This document shows, piece after piece, positions 1 through 11,400 of a stretch of DNA of 64,000 bases. Origin of the DNA: Oegoconia quadripuncta (taxonomy: Eukaryota; Arthropoda; Insecta; Lepidoptera; Autostichidae). Both the position numbers and the translations under genes were made by a program. Below the pieces are notes generated by a model, which did not search any database, had not been told where the DNA came from, and worked only from the letters and a program-made list of their open reading frames with translations. The stretch is taken from positions 16,908,496 through 16,972,495 of the forward strand of contig OX438753.1 in assembly GCA_949316235.1 (NCBI GenBank), read 5' to 3'. Within the stretch, counting starts at the first letter, position 1. Every line of letters begins with the position of its first letter.

Positions 1-91
1 AAAGTGAGTAGTTCCCGCGGGATAAATAAATTTCCGCGGTAATGTTATTCCACGTAGTCGAAGCCACGGGCGGAAAGCTAGTCTTAAATAT
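1..91 (+). mobile_element. Helitron-like 3' end
   Basis: AAAGTGAGTAGTTCCCGCGG, then a CCACGTAG-type stretch, ending GGGCGGAAAGCTAGT. It matches other copies here (6600-6905, 40950-41096, 43985-44097). The CTAGT end fits lepidopteran Lep1-type Helitrons. The 5' part is outside the window. Confidence 0.7.
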
Positions 92-299
92 ATAAGAAAT
101 GAAAATATCGAAAACTCTCGAAAACTATCATATTATCGAAATACACCAATCACCAGTGTTTAAGACTAAATATTTTCGAAATAGCTTAACCGATATCTTG
201 AAAGGTCTTAACCGATATCTTGAAACATGGCTAATGACGTTTCACCTCTTTTAATCTGTAGCTTTCAAAAACCCGTACACAAATCGTACCATGCAATCC

Positions 300-490
300 C
301 AATTATAATGTTATAATGCGAAAGTTTGTGTATGTATGTATGTTTCTTACCTCTTCACGCCTTAACGGCTGGATAGATATGGTTAAAATTTGTTTTGTAG
401 AGAGCCTAGAACCTGGATTAACATATAGGCTACTTTTTCCCGGAAAATGTGGGAATGCTTTTGAGTCACAGAGTGGCGAATTTGGTTTGT
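300..490 (+). mobile_element. Helitron-like 5' portion, degenerate
   Basis: AATGTTATAATGCGAAAGTTTG followed by CTCTTCACGCCTTAACGGCTGGA-type text and ATAGGCTACTTTTTCCCGG. This is the 5' half of the Helitron family, without its 3' end. Confidence 0.6.
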
Positions 491-496
491 AGAATT

Positions 497-590
497 AATT
501 CAACGCGGGCAAAAACAATTGCCCATGGATCGACCAGTAGAACTCGGCGATCGGACCACGGGCAATAAACGGACAAAATCGCGGGTAATA
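497..590 (-). repeat. dispersed repeat H
   Basis: A block containing GATCGACCAGTAGAACTCGG and GATCGGACCACGGGCAATAA. Its reverse complement recurs at 59447-59530. Confidence 0.6.
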
Positions 591-603
591 GCTACATCCT
601 ATT

Positions 604-634
604 TCCGTGCATACACACACACACACACACATAC
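604..634. repeat. CA microsatellite
   Basis: A run of AC dinucleotides; a shorter AC run occurs near 852-868. Confidence 0.8.
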
Positions 635-676
635 ATAACACCCTCGTTTTTTGTAAGGGTTTAAGAAGTCCTGCTG

Positions 677-901
677 TTAATTAAATAAATGGGCGACACA
701 TGACTCGCAAGACTCTACCTTCCTACCAGTCCTACTATAAACGTAGCTGTTCTCTAAATACCCGTAGTGGTAGTGGTAGCCAGTCTGCCACTCGCTTGCA
801 TATGTCACTAATTCTTCCAACAATTTACTAGTTACGCTAGACCCACCATACACAGACACACACACACTCGCAGGCACCCAAAATAAACTTAATTTATACA
901 A
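677..901 (-). other. unassigned 74-codon open frame, probably repeat-derived
   Basis: The minus-strand reading contains WQTGYHYHYGYLENSYVYSR and CESC but no family I can name. It has no splice or homology support. I suspect old LINE-derived text. Confidence 0.2.
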
Positions 902-1211
902 TGCGTAGGCACCTAAATTTGATAATCAATTGTGTACAGTCGCCTCCATTAACCAAACAGGTTAATTTTTCATGATAATTGGTAGCATACTGACTATTTA
1001 AGCTATACTATACGAGGTTGATATGATAGTCTAGCCAAGAGGGTGATTTCAGAGAACTACGGTTGGTATTTTAAGAGGCAATCATATAGAACAACTTTGT
1101 ATGAATAACTATGACTGATTGCATTATTATTATTATTTTGCTTTCTACTCGGATTCGATTTATTTTAATTGAAGTAATTTATTATCATCAATTAATTTTA
1201 AACGGTTTAAT

Positions 1212-1493
1212 CGTCGGTGGCTCAGCGATTAAGACGCTGTCTCCTAATTTGGGAGGTCCGAGTTCGATTCCCACGTAGGAAATGTACCAATGAGTTTTTA
1301 AATTTAATTTAATTACTTATGTGCAGTCGGATAAATATCCGACTGCTCTTAAACGGTGAAGGAAAACATAGTGAGGAAACCTGCATGCCTGAGAAATAAA
1401 AATTCAAAGGCATGTGAAATCCCCAACCCTCATTATACGAGGGAAGACATATATCCCTGCAGTGGGATGTTCACAGGCTGATGATGATGATGG
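1212..1493 (+). mobile_element. SINE family A (tRNA-headed), near full length
   Basis: The head has CGTCGGTGGCTCAGCG (box A-like) and GAGTTCGATTCCCACG (box B-like). The body runs through AAACGGTGAAGGAAAACAT and the 3' end is CTGCAGTGGGATG then GATGATGATG. The GAT-repeat tail suggests RTE-type LINE machinery moved it (inference). Other copies: 16226-16542, 31153-31434, 44812-45097, 55485-55698. Confidence 0.8.
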
Positions 1494-1634
1494 ATTTAAA
1501 AAATATTCATGCTTCAGGTCAATATAATACATAAACATCATTAAAATCTTTCCACTGAAATGCCTATCCGTTATAATTATTAGCACAGTAAAAATCTGTA
1601 ATTGGTTAACGCTCCAAGATATTATAATGTTTTT

Positions 1635-1805
1635 AAAATATTAATATTGATTCTATAAAAATAAATAAAATATTATAAAATATCACACTATTTAGATGAT
1701 AAACTACAATGCACGTTACCAGCTCGTTCGCTATCCAGGCTATTTCACAATTAATAATGAAATATATTGTGGCTTTTCGTAATATAAAAACTGTTTTTAA
1801 AAGAG
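1635..1805 (+). mobile_element. jockey-like LINE 3' fragment (family J2)
   Basis: The block around CCAGCTCGTTCGC is the reverse complement of the 20305-20410 element. Confidence 0.6.
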
Positions 1806-2094
1806 AAAACTTCAAAACAACAAAAGAGTTTTCAAAACTAACGAACAAACGTTCTTCTCAGGGGAAAATTGCCTTTTGAACAAGCGACAGCTTAAAAAAT
1901 CTAAAATCTGCTCTTAAATTACGTAAGTTCACTGGCAACGTCATCGATAACATTGACCAATGAGAAGACGTGAAATTGCCGAGCGAGGGATGAGCCAACC
2001 AATCACACACCAAAAGGTAACCGATGACGATATCGATGAAATTATGTAATATAGAACCTCTGAGGTTACTGTTTACTTACAAAATTAAGAATCG

Positions 2095-2265
2095 TTAGCT
2101 CTTTAGATCCTAATCCTAAAAAAATATTATTAATGCGTTTAATATTATAGGTTGTGTGTTTATATGTATGTGTGTTTCTTGCCTCTTCTTGCCTAAATGG
2201 CTGGACCGATTTGGATGAAATATTCCACGCGATCGAAGTCGTGGGCAACAGCCAGTTGACTATAA
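2095..2265 (+). mobile_element. short Helitron-like copy
   Basis: TAATATTATAGG near the start, then GTTTCTTGCCTCTTCTTGCC, TGGCTGGACCGATTTGGATG, and a CCACGCGATCGAAGTCGTGGGC-type end. Internally deleted. It lies just 3' (minus sense) of ELOVL-B exon 2, in the next intron. Confidence 0.55.
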
Positions 2266-2301
2266 CTAAAATAAAATTAAGGACAAACATTTTGTACTTA
2301 C

Positions 2302-2492
2302 TTCAAATAAAACTACAGCACAGGCGATGACTTGACATCCATTATAAATTTTAAGTGTTTTATCCAGATTATATGGCGGCTTATTTTGCATATATTTAGG
2401 TCCCCACTTTAATACAAACATTAGGTAGAGTCCAAGTACAAGCATGAATTCGTAGGGTTTCGCTACTAGAAACCAGTGCTTTACTCTCTGAT
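2302..2492 (-). CDS. ELOVL-B coding exon 2
   Basis: Acceptor TTTACAG ends at 2493; donor GTAAGT follows 2302. The exon is 191 nt, exactly the length of ELOVL-A exon 2, starting in phase 1 and ending in phase 0. Conserved positions include W-F-L, L-x-L-Y-L, GP(K/R)YM, P-Y-x-L, T, YN, Q and the terminal E. Confidence 0.93.
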
Positions 2493-5400
2493 CTGTAAAT
2501 GAGAATAAAATAGTTTAATTGATGAAGGTCGGATCGAGCCATCGAGTCCGGAGTAGTATATTTAAATAATTGAACCGGCGGCGTAATGGGCAAAACAACT
2601 TCAGTAAGATATCAACCTCTATTTTAGGAGTACATCGTCAGATATTAACCAAATTTATATGGAACTACTCTGGCTTTAAATCCTATCAAATAAGAAGACA
2701 ATTATCAAAATCGGTTAACAATTGCTGAAGATATTGAAACACAAAAAAAAGATAAACATACAAACTTCTCCTTTGGTTTGGTAGGTGGTAGGGCATTTTA
2801 AATGTCCGCCTGACTAGCTACCACCATCTTATCTAAAATCTGCCGCCGAGCAGCAATGTTAATAGCATTGTTATGTTCCGGTTGTCAGAGATAAGATAGC
2901 CAGTCCTCCAAATGTGTTGGGGTTTCCGGGTCAGTACGCTTCTCCCCTCGACCTTATCTTCACTTAACATCAGGTGTGATTGAGGTCAAGTGAATAAAAA
3001 AAATGTTGGCTTGTTGGCTTTAGTCTAAACTTATGTCATTTGGCATCGCGATCTTTATCCCAAATGGGATAGTCAAAAATATCCCAAAGAAGAGTTCGGG
3101 GATTCCAAAGTTGAAAGTTCAATAGTTTTAACAACATCCACAGTACACCTTAGGGGGTGAGCCCGTCGCCGTTAAAACGTGCAAGGCTGAAAAAGTATTT
3201 GATGTAATGTCCTGTAGTCACATTATATGAATAACACCCACGGAGACCTGGATTAATTCAATTCCCTTGGCGTACTGAAAAATACACAGAACTAATTTTG
3301 TTCCTACTGCTTAGAGAGAATACTAATTGATACTGTACTAGTACTTATACCGGTAAAGTAGTTTCACACATAAAATATGTAGCGGCACGACTTGTAACCC
3401 AAATGGGGTGGTTGGAGATATCCCAAACGTAAGCATTTGGGTGTTCCAAAATATTAAAAGTTTGAAAGGTTTGATTCCCACGAAACCGAAACTCTCACAT
3501 ACCCATGTGAGAGTTTCGGGTGAAAGCGTCTCCACTATTAGGCCTCATCTTCAGTTAAAATCAGGTGTGCTTGAGGTAAAGCGTTAATCGTTTGTGCATA
3601 AATAAAACAGATTTCACCATGTAAAATGATGATTTTAATGATCAACTGGTTAGAACTTGGCCTCAAACACACCGGATGTAAGGTGAAGATGAGGCCGAAG
3701 GTGGAAGCGTACTGCCCCGGAAACCCTATCTTAATTGGGGTACTGGCTATCTTGTCTGTCTATACTCTACACCTTACACTGTTTTAGACAGCACCTATTT
3801 TATACACAACGATTTAGTACTTGACCTCAATCATACCTGATGTTAAGTGAAGAGGCCGAAGGTAGAAGAACGCTCATTCGCAACATGCAATCCATAATTA
3901 TGTGAGGGATTGATTGTCTTATTTTAAATAGTCAGAACAAAACAATGCAACTAACATTGCTGTTTTGTCGGCAGACTTAGATAAGATGGTGGTAGCTGGC
4001 CAGGCGGACATATAAAATGACACTACCAACCAAACCGAATACTTAACATGTACCCCGCTGGGTGGGTTTATATGTTTAGTACTTGATTTAGGTTGACGGG
4101 GTATTCTAAAATGTCGTACGGATGAACACTGTGTTTGTCCGAGTCTTAGTGACGTGATAAGATAACCAGATCCCAAATAAGTTCGATGTTCAGCCTTTGA
4201 CTAAAAATTACATCAACATCTTATAAAAGTCCTCTAGGTACTGAACAGCTGAAGTGTCCCTATGGAGCGATTTTCATTCCTTTCCATGAGATATGTTGCC
4301 CTAATGGCTACACTGGGCAGGCCAGGTTGGCAATTGCAGATTTTTCCAAAGCCACGCCACTGCTCCCTCTCTGGTATTATATATTTTTTTTTATATGAGA
4401 GGGCGGCAAACGAGCATGCGGGTCACCTGATGGAAAGCAATCACAAGCATTTGTATTATTTCTATATTTTTTGGGCTATGCTAATATAATAACGATCATT
4501 AAATAGCCTTTCCTAAAACCAATGGGAAGAGGGGGATGATCTTAGTTCTATTGGGAACCATACAGTTAATAAATGTATCTGGTGACCTGTAACACAGGTA
4601 TAATTTTTCAGACACCAGATTCACGCAAATAAGTGTCTTACAAAATTTGTGCAATTAATTATATTAAACACTATATTGCGAGAATTTATTGTAAGAATAA
4701 AATATACACATTGAATAAATTGCTTAAAAAAATGTTATGTAGACTCAGGTTCAAAATAGCAGTGAAAGCCCAAATTCGAATGATTATTCTTTTTCGAACA
4801 CTTTTGTATTTCTAAAGAATACCTTTACTTCTTGTTCAGAAGATCCTACTACACTATACTAGTACTCGATACTTGTAAATACAAAGAATTTCAAAAAAAA
4901 ACTTCACCGTTATAACTTAGATTATGACTGCAATTTCGAATCGGACTATATGTAATAACTAAGGATATAATAAATCGATCTTGAGATTGAGATCGTGTCA
5001 GTCCCAATACAATTTTTTTTTGATACTTTTTTAATATGCAACAGATTCTCAAGCATCAACTTAAGGTAATCCTAATCTTGAGAACGATTTATTAATACCG
5101 GTGTATGTTTCACAAATTGAGATAATGTTGCTGATATTTATTGGTTCAGATCAATTCATGACCAAAAAAATTACATATGAATAATTTAACAAATAGCATT
5201 GGAAATCTGCAATATTTTTACCTTTTATTTTATTTTACAATATTAATATACTAGAATTTATTGTAAGTCTGTGACTTTTACATTTGAAAGTGGGTGTATT
5301 ATTTAAAACGCTTTTATTATAGTTTCACTAGCAACTAACAAATCTTGGAAGTCAATTTTTACCTACTTTTAATTGTCGTATTGAAATGAAACAATACTAT

Positions 5401-8400
5401 AATTTGGTATATTAGAGCTGATCTCATGATGGAGCCAGGAGGTGGACGGTAGAACTCTTCAGTGCCTAATAGTAAACGCCTCTATGTGGAAATAATTCGT
5501 TTTCTCGAGTCCACTTGGTGTTGAGGGTCGATGATGGAGCCCGGAGCCAGATGGTGGAACTCTAGCGTGTTTTTAGATTATATAAAATATTTCATCTGAA
5601 AGGTTTAAATTTCATTTTCCAACGACAATGAAATTTAAGTTAAAGTATGGAACAAAATTAATTTAAATACATTTCATTCTACTATCCTAGTTGAATATTA
5701 TTCACAACATTGACTTGCCATTTTAATTAACTGAAAACGAATTGTAATGTTGACTGACTTTGGTCACAATAAGTTATGTGGACCTTCCAAACTATATAAT
5801 ATGGTGATGATTTATAAATAACGTACAAAACGTGTAATAGTGTACGGGAAACTAATGTTCTTTGAAGATTTTTCGGGTTCCGTAACTCGGTAAAATCAGA
5901 ACTTTTATAGAATTACTTAGTTGTCGATCTGTGTGTCTGTACGTCAAGACTGAAATGGAGATATCAAGTTTTCCCCTAATTCCTGTAAAAATTTTAAATC
6001 TCCAACTTAATCATATAATGCTTTAATTTTCAATATTTTAATTTTCAATGTATAAATTTAGAATTTTTTTGTTTTAATTTTTCAATTAACAATTCAATTA
6101 GAAATCGGTTTTTTAAATTTTCTAAATTTTCCATGTTTACCACTGTTTACTAGCATCGTTATAGATGCTTGTACTAACTAACATGGACCTTATTGTCTGG
6201 AAAATAAATGATTTATGATTAGTAATATTAAACTATCGATAAATAAATAAATAAATAAATAAATATTTCGGACACTTACACCAATCATCTAGTCCCAAAC
6301 TAAGCAAAGCTTGTACTATGGATACTAGATAACGGATAAACATACATAAATATTTATATAAACATCCATGACTCAGGAATAAATGTTCATATTCATCACA
6401 TAAACATTTACCCGTCGCGGGATTCGAACCCGCAACGACAGGGTCACTATCCACTACACCAATCGGTCGTCGATAAATTGAAATAAGCGATTACAACATC
6501 CAGATAAACAAAGCCAACTGTATTAAAAACTAAATATCTTCGAAACCTGGACCGGTTTATCATCAAACATAGCTAATTAAGTCTCTAACTCAATCCTATC
6601 CAACTAATATTATAAATGCGAAAGTTTGCTCCCGCGCTTGCCCACGCCCGGTGAAGCTGAAAAATTCCCGCGAATGTCAGCAAACGTTCCTGATCAAAAA
6701 AAAAAGTTTGTTTATTTATTTATTTGTTTGTTTGTTAGTTGCTCAATCACGGCGAAACGGATAAACGGAATTGGATGAAATTTGGTATTTCGGTAGAATA
6801 TACCCTGGATTAAGACATACAACATTTTTTGTGCCGACGAAATGAGTAGCATTCGCGGAATAAACAAATTTCACGCAGGCGAGGCCACGGCGAGAAGCTA
6901 GTTTCTTATATATGTGGAATTATAGAGTAAGAAATATTTTATTTATTTATTTATTTTCCATCTTACTTCTATCATTACAGGTTTGGTACCTAATTCGATA
7001 GTGCGTGCATCTATTAAAAATATATACAATTTATATCCCTTCCCTATAACATAATGACTTGCAAGGCTATCCTTGTGAATTCACTCAAGGCGCAATATGA
7101 CTTCGAATATGATTCTGACTTTCTTGTAACACGTTGTTGGGGTAACTAAATTCATATTTGGGTTTGTCAGTTGAAAAAGTATGAAACCTGAGTGCGTGAG
7201 GCTTTGACAGTCTTAACATAATTACTTATAAACATTGTATGTTGGGGGCGCGTATTTTTTTTTTAGAAAATTGCTTTCATCTTTCTTTACGCAGTGCGAT
7301 TGTAGGTTTAGGTAGGTGGGTAAAACGTTATTTTAATCTTTCATCACTCAATCTAGACGAATCTAACGACCACCTCACCTCTTTTATCAAGATTGATCCC
7401 TACATCAAATATTATTTATAATGAAATAGACATACGTTATATTATTGATAAATTGATAATTGATGACAGGAAAGTCATTCAAGAAACTGGGAAGAGCAAT
7501 GGAAAGGGCTATTCTTAGTAGGTATCATCTTGCGCGGCCATAGGATAAATGATATGGAGAAAGCCGGAGGTATGAAATGTGGTCACGATACGAAAGTAGG
7601 GTGGGCCGTGTGAGTTGGTCTAAGCAGACCGAATAAGGGTACATATTGACCCCTATTTTATTTAGACTCGATTTATTTGAAAGAAAAGAAAGAAAAGGAA
7701 CGTTACAATTTACATTATTAGAAATCAAATTATTGTTAAGAACTAATAAATAATAACAAAAGAAGAACTAGGCTATGATTAGCATAAATATTGTTATTTG
7801 TGCCGCAGTAGTGAATGGGTAACGACTCAGTATAATGCTTCGCTCGAAGAGTTAGGCGCTGGTTTTCTGTAGCACCCTTGTAGGATGAGTTGGCGTGAGG
7901 AATTACATCGTGATAGGCATTGAGATATTGATTTAAGTAAGTTACTAATAAGTTAAAAAATACACGGACTGTCAACCACCAGAAAGGGTATTCAAAGCAT
8001 ATTTACATTTACAACCGTAACACTAGTCCAGTAAGGATACACTTTTAACTTCCTATAATCTTAAAGATATAATAAAATGTGGTCAAATGCGTATCCAGTT
8101 AACCATAAAAAAAAATATAGACTTAGAATCCTGAAACTATTAACAAAAAAAAATATTTATGAAAAAATTTACCGAGGGCAAATACCACAACTCAATAGAC
8201 TATTTTTATGACAGTTAAAATAGTCATTGACAATTAAAAAAACAATCGATTTAGGAGATCATAGCATCTTATACAGCGCAATGAAGTTCACAGTCAGTGG
8301 TAACTTTAATTTAATATTGTATGATTTATAACTAAATAAATATACTATACCCAAAGCAAGCTACAAAATTGTTTGAAAATATTTTTATTCTATTACTGAT

Positions 8401-11400
8401 TGCTACTCTATCCTTCTACAAAAAAACTATCATTTTAACCACCTCCGTGGCTCAATGTAAACTACATTGGGTTTACGATTCGGAAGTCGCGGGTTCGATT
8501 CCCAGCGGGGTACATATTTAGTACTCGGTTTGGTTGGTGGTAGGCCATTTTAAATGTACGCCAGGCTAGCTACCACCATCTTATCTAAATCTGCCGCGAA
8601 ACAGCAATATTAATAGCATTTAACATTTCAACAGAATTCAGAATTCCATAGAATCGAACCACCGGGAGAAAGATAAAAAATTTATTATAGAGAATTCAAT
8701 TCATACAATACAATACAAATACACTTTATTGCACAACAGAAAAGAAAATACAGTTGCAGAAAAGTGGTAAAAATAGAATGTACAATTTGGCGAGCTTATC
8801 ACTAAAAGCGATCTCTTCCAGGCACCTTTGGGTATAAGTACAGTACATTTAAAATAGGTAGGTTATATTGTTTCATATGTTAATTCATAGTTATATAGTC
8901 GTATAGTCTCTTGACGACGTAAATAATGCTATCTCTAAGGTGGTTGAGTGGTTCACAACAAATAATCTACTCCTTAATGAGAAAAAAACCAAATGTATAA
9001 AGTTTTCACTACCAAATGTCAAACAGGTAGCCACTAAAGTGTTAGTAAAAAACGAAGAGTTGGAGCTTGTGGACACTACTTTATTCCTAGGTATTACATT
9101 GGATAAAGGACTGCAGTGGGGTCCACACATCGATAAGTTAGCGAAGCGCCTCAGTTCTGCAGTGTTTGCGATTAAAAAAATACGTTATTTAACCGATGTG
9201 GATACCGCGAGGTTGGTCTATTTCAGTTATTTCCATAGTATACTGACCTACGGCATTCTGTTGTGGGGAAATGCCGCGGACATAAATTGTATCTTTGTTC
9301 TGCAGAAACGAGCGGTTCGCGCGATTTACAAACTGGGCCCCAGAGTGTCTCTTAGGAATAAATTTAAAGAAATTAATATATTAACATTAGCATCGCAATA
9401 TATTTACGAAAACTTAATGTATGTAAGAAAAAATATAGAATCGTTTAAGAAAAATAGTGATATACATAATGTAAATACCAGATATAAAAATAAACTTGCT
9501 GTTCATGCCAGCCGTTTACACAAAGTCACTAAGTCATTTAAGGGGCAATGTATACGCTTTTATAATAAGGTTCCAGTGGACATTTACCTTTAAATAAATT
9601 CAAAACCATCATAAAACAGACATTATTTACCAAAGGCTATTATAAAATTTGTGACTATCTGGATGATAAGCAAGCATGGACATAGACCGCTCGGCGATAT
9701 TCAGCCTAATTATACAATGTAATATAATTGTAACCCAAACTTATTTAAAAGAGCAACCCTTGAGTTTTTTGCTCGTTCTTCTCTGGGGAATCTGCTTTGC
9801 GAATGAGCAATAATGTCAATAATTTTAATATTAAGATGAAAAATGTGACGTTTTCAAGTGATAATCTTTATCCTACGAAATAAATATTTTTTGACTTTGA
9901 CTTTGACTTTGACTTATTGACGACCGATTGGTGTAGTGGATAGTGACCCTGTCAGCGAAACCAACGGTTGCGGGTTCGAATCCCGCGAGGGGTAAATGTT
10001 TATGTGATGAATAGGAGTCATGGATGTTTATATAAATATTTATTTGTGTTTACCCGTTATCTTGTATCTATTTTAAAACGGCTATAATATAAAATTCGTA
10101 ACAACTAAAAATTTAATTTAAATAACTAATTAATACAATGGGTCACTGATCATTAAAAAAACTGAGAATGTATAATTAATCTTATTATCAAAACAAAGCT
10201 GTTACGACGTCTTCGTATGGAAAAATAGGCACTTAAAATATTCCCAAACTAAGTTATTTCGACAATTTATTTAGTAGCAATTGCTTATTTCATGTTGTTT
10301 GAAAATTATTAATAATGAAATAAACATATATGTACATCTTAATGTCTAGTATAAAAGTAGCGAGAATAAAACAATAATATTTGACAGTTTTTATACAATA
10401 AAAAGTATCACTTGAAGTGTTATATTTTATTTATCTTAAAGTTGAAAAATAACTTTCCAACCACCACTGAGGTTGAATGGAAGAAAGATAAGCTCAGCTT
10501 TGTATGTTATTTCTTGTCGTTTTGATATATATTTTGAGCAAAATCAATTGATCTCCGCGGCAATTACTCAGAATGCCGCAAATAATTATGCTATGAAAAT
10601 AGCTGAAGTAAACTAGCCTCGCGGTATCCACAACGGTTAATAGAAGTTTTGTTATTATAACGTCGAGAGGCGGGTTGTGTCCCGGAATGTGTTAAGCAAC
10701 GTACTTTTTTAATAGCAAACTCAAAAATGGGGCGTTTCGATAACATATGGATTTGTCCAACGATATATCTAGGAATAAAATAGTGTCAACAAGCTGCAAC
10801 TCTTCGTTTTTTACTAGAACGTACTGGATATCTGTTTGACATTAGGTAGTGAGAACATTTGGTTTTTTGTGAATCACTTAATCCCCTTGAACATTATTTA
10901 CGTCGTCAAGTTTAGCCGTCTTTTTAACCGACTTCAAAAAAGGAGGAGGTTCTGTATATAGAAAAATGTATAAAGAAATGTCGTCAGAAAATATTGTTGT
11001 CTCATTGCCTATACAATTTGGGAAATCAAATCATTGATATAAATAAGAAACAGGAACGGCCCGAAAATTGAACCCTGTGGAACATCAACGCAAACTGGAG
11101 ACTCTGACAAATTGTTCAATTTTGAAAATAATTGCAGGCTTCTTCCCTTCTTAGGATGAGTACAATAAGAGTTGTGTTTTACTTAAAACTGTAAGATAGT
11201 ATTTTCTCTAATATGTCAATATAGGTGATCCCAAGCATATAGATAACAGTTTGTTTTATTTTCTTTAATAAAAAATATGTAATTTAAAAATTGTTATTTT
11301 ATTGTGACCGAAGTCAGTTCATAATAAGACATAGGAAGGTAAGTAAGTAGATAAGAAAGGTCAATGATCTCTCAGGTGTTTGTGACATCAGCTTTTCTTA

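Noticed and set aside
677..901. candidate ELOVL-B exon 3
   Set aside because: The reading has aromatic residues in about the right place but lacks the C-x-P-V-D loop and clean splice sites. The true exon 3 is probably outside the window.
1212..1300. tRNA gene-like text with box A and box B
   Set aside because: The acceptor stems do not close, and the same text recurs with long shared 3' bodies at several loci. It is a SINE head, and the same holds for families B, C and D.
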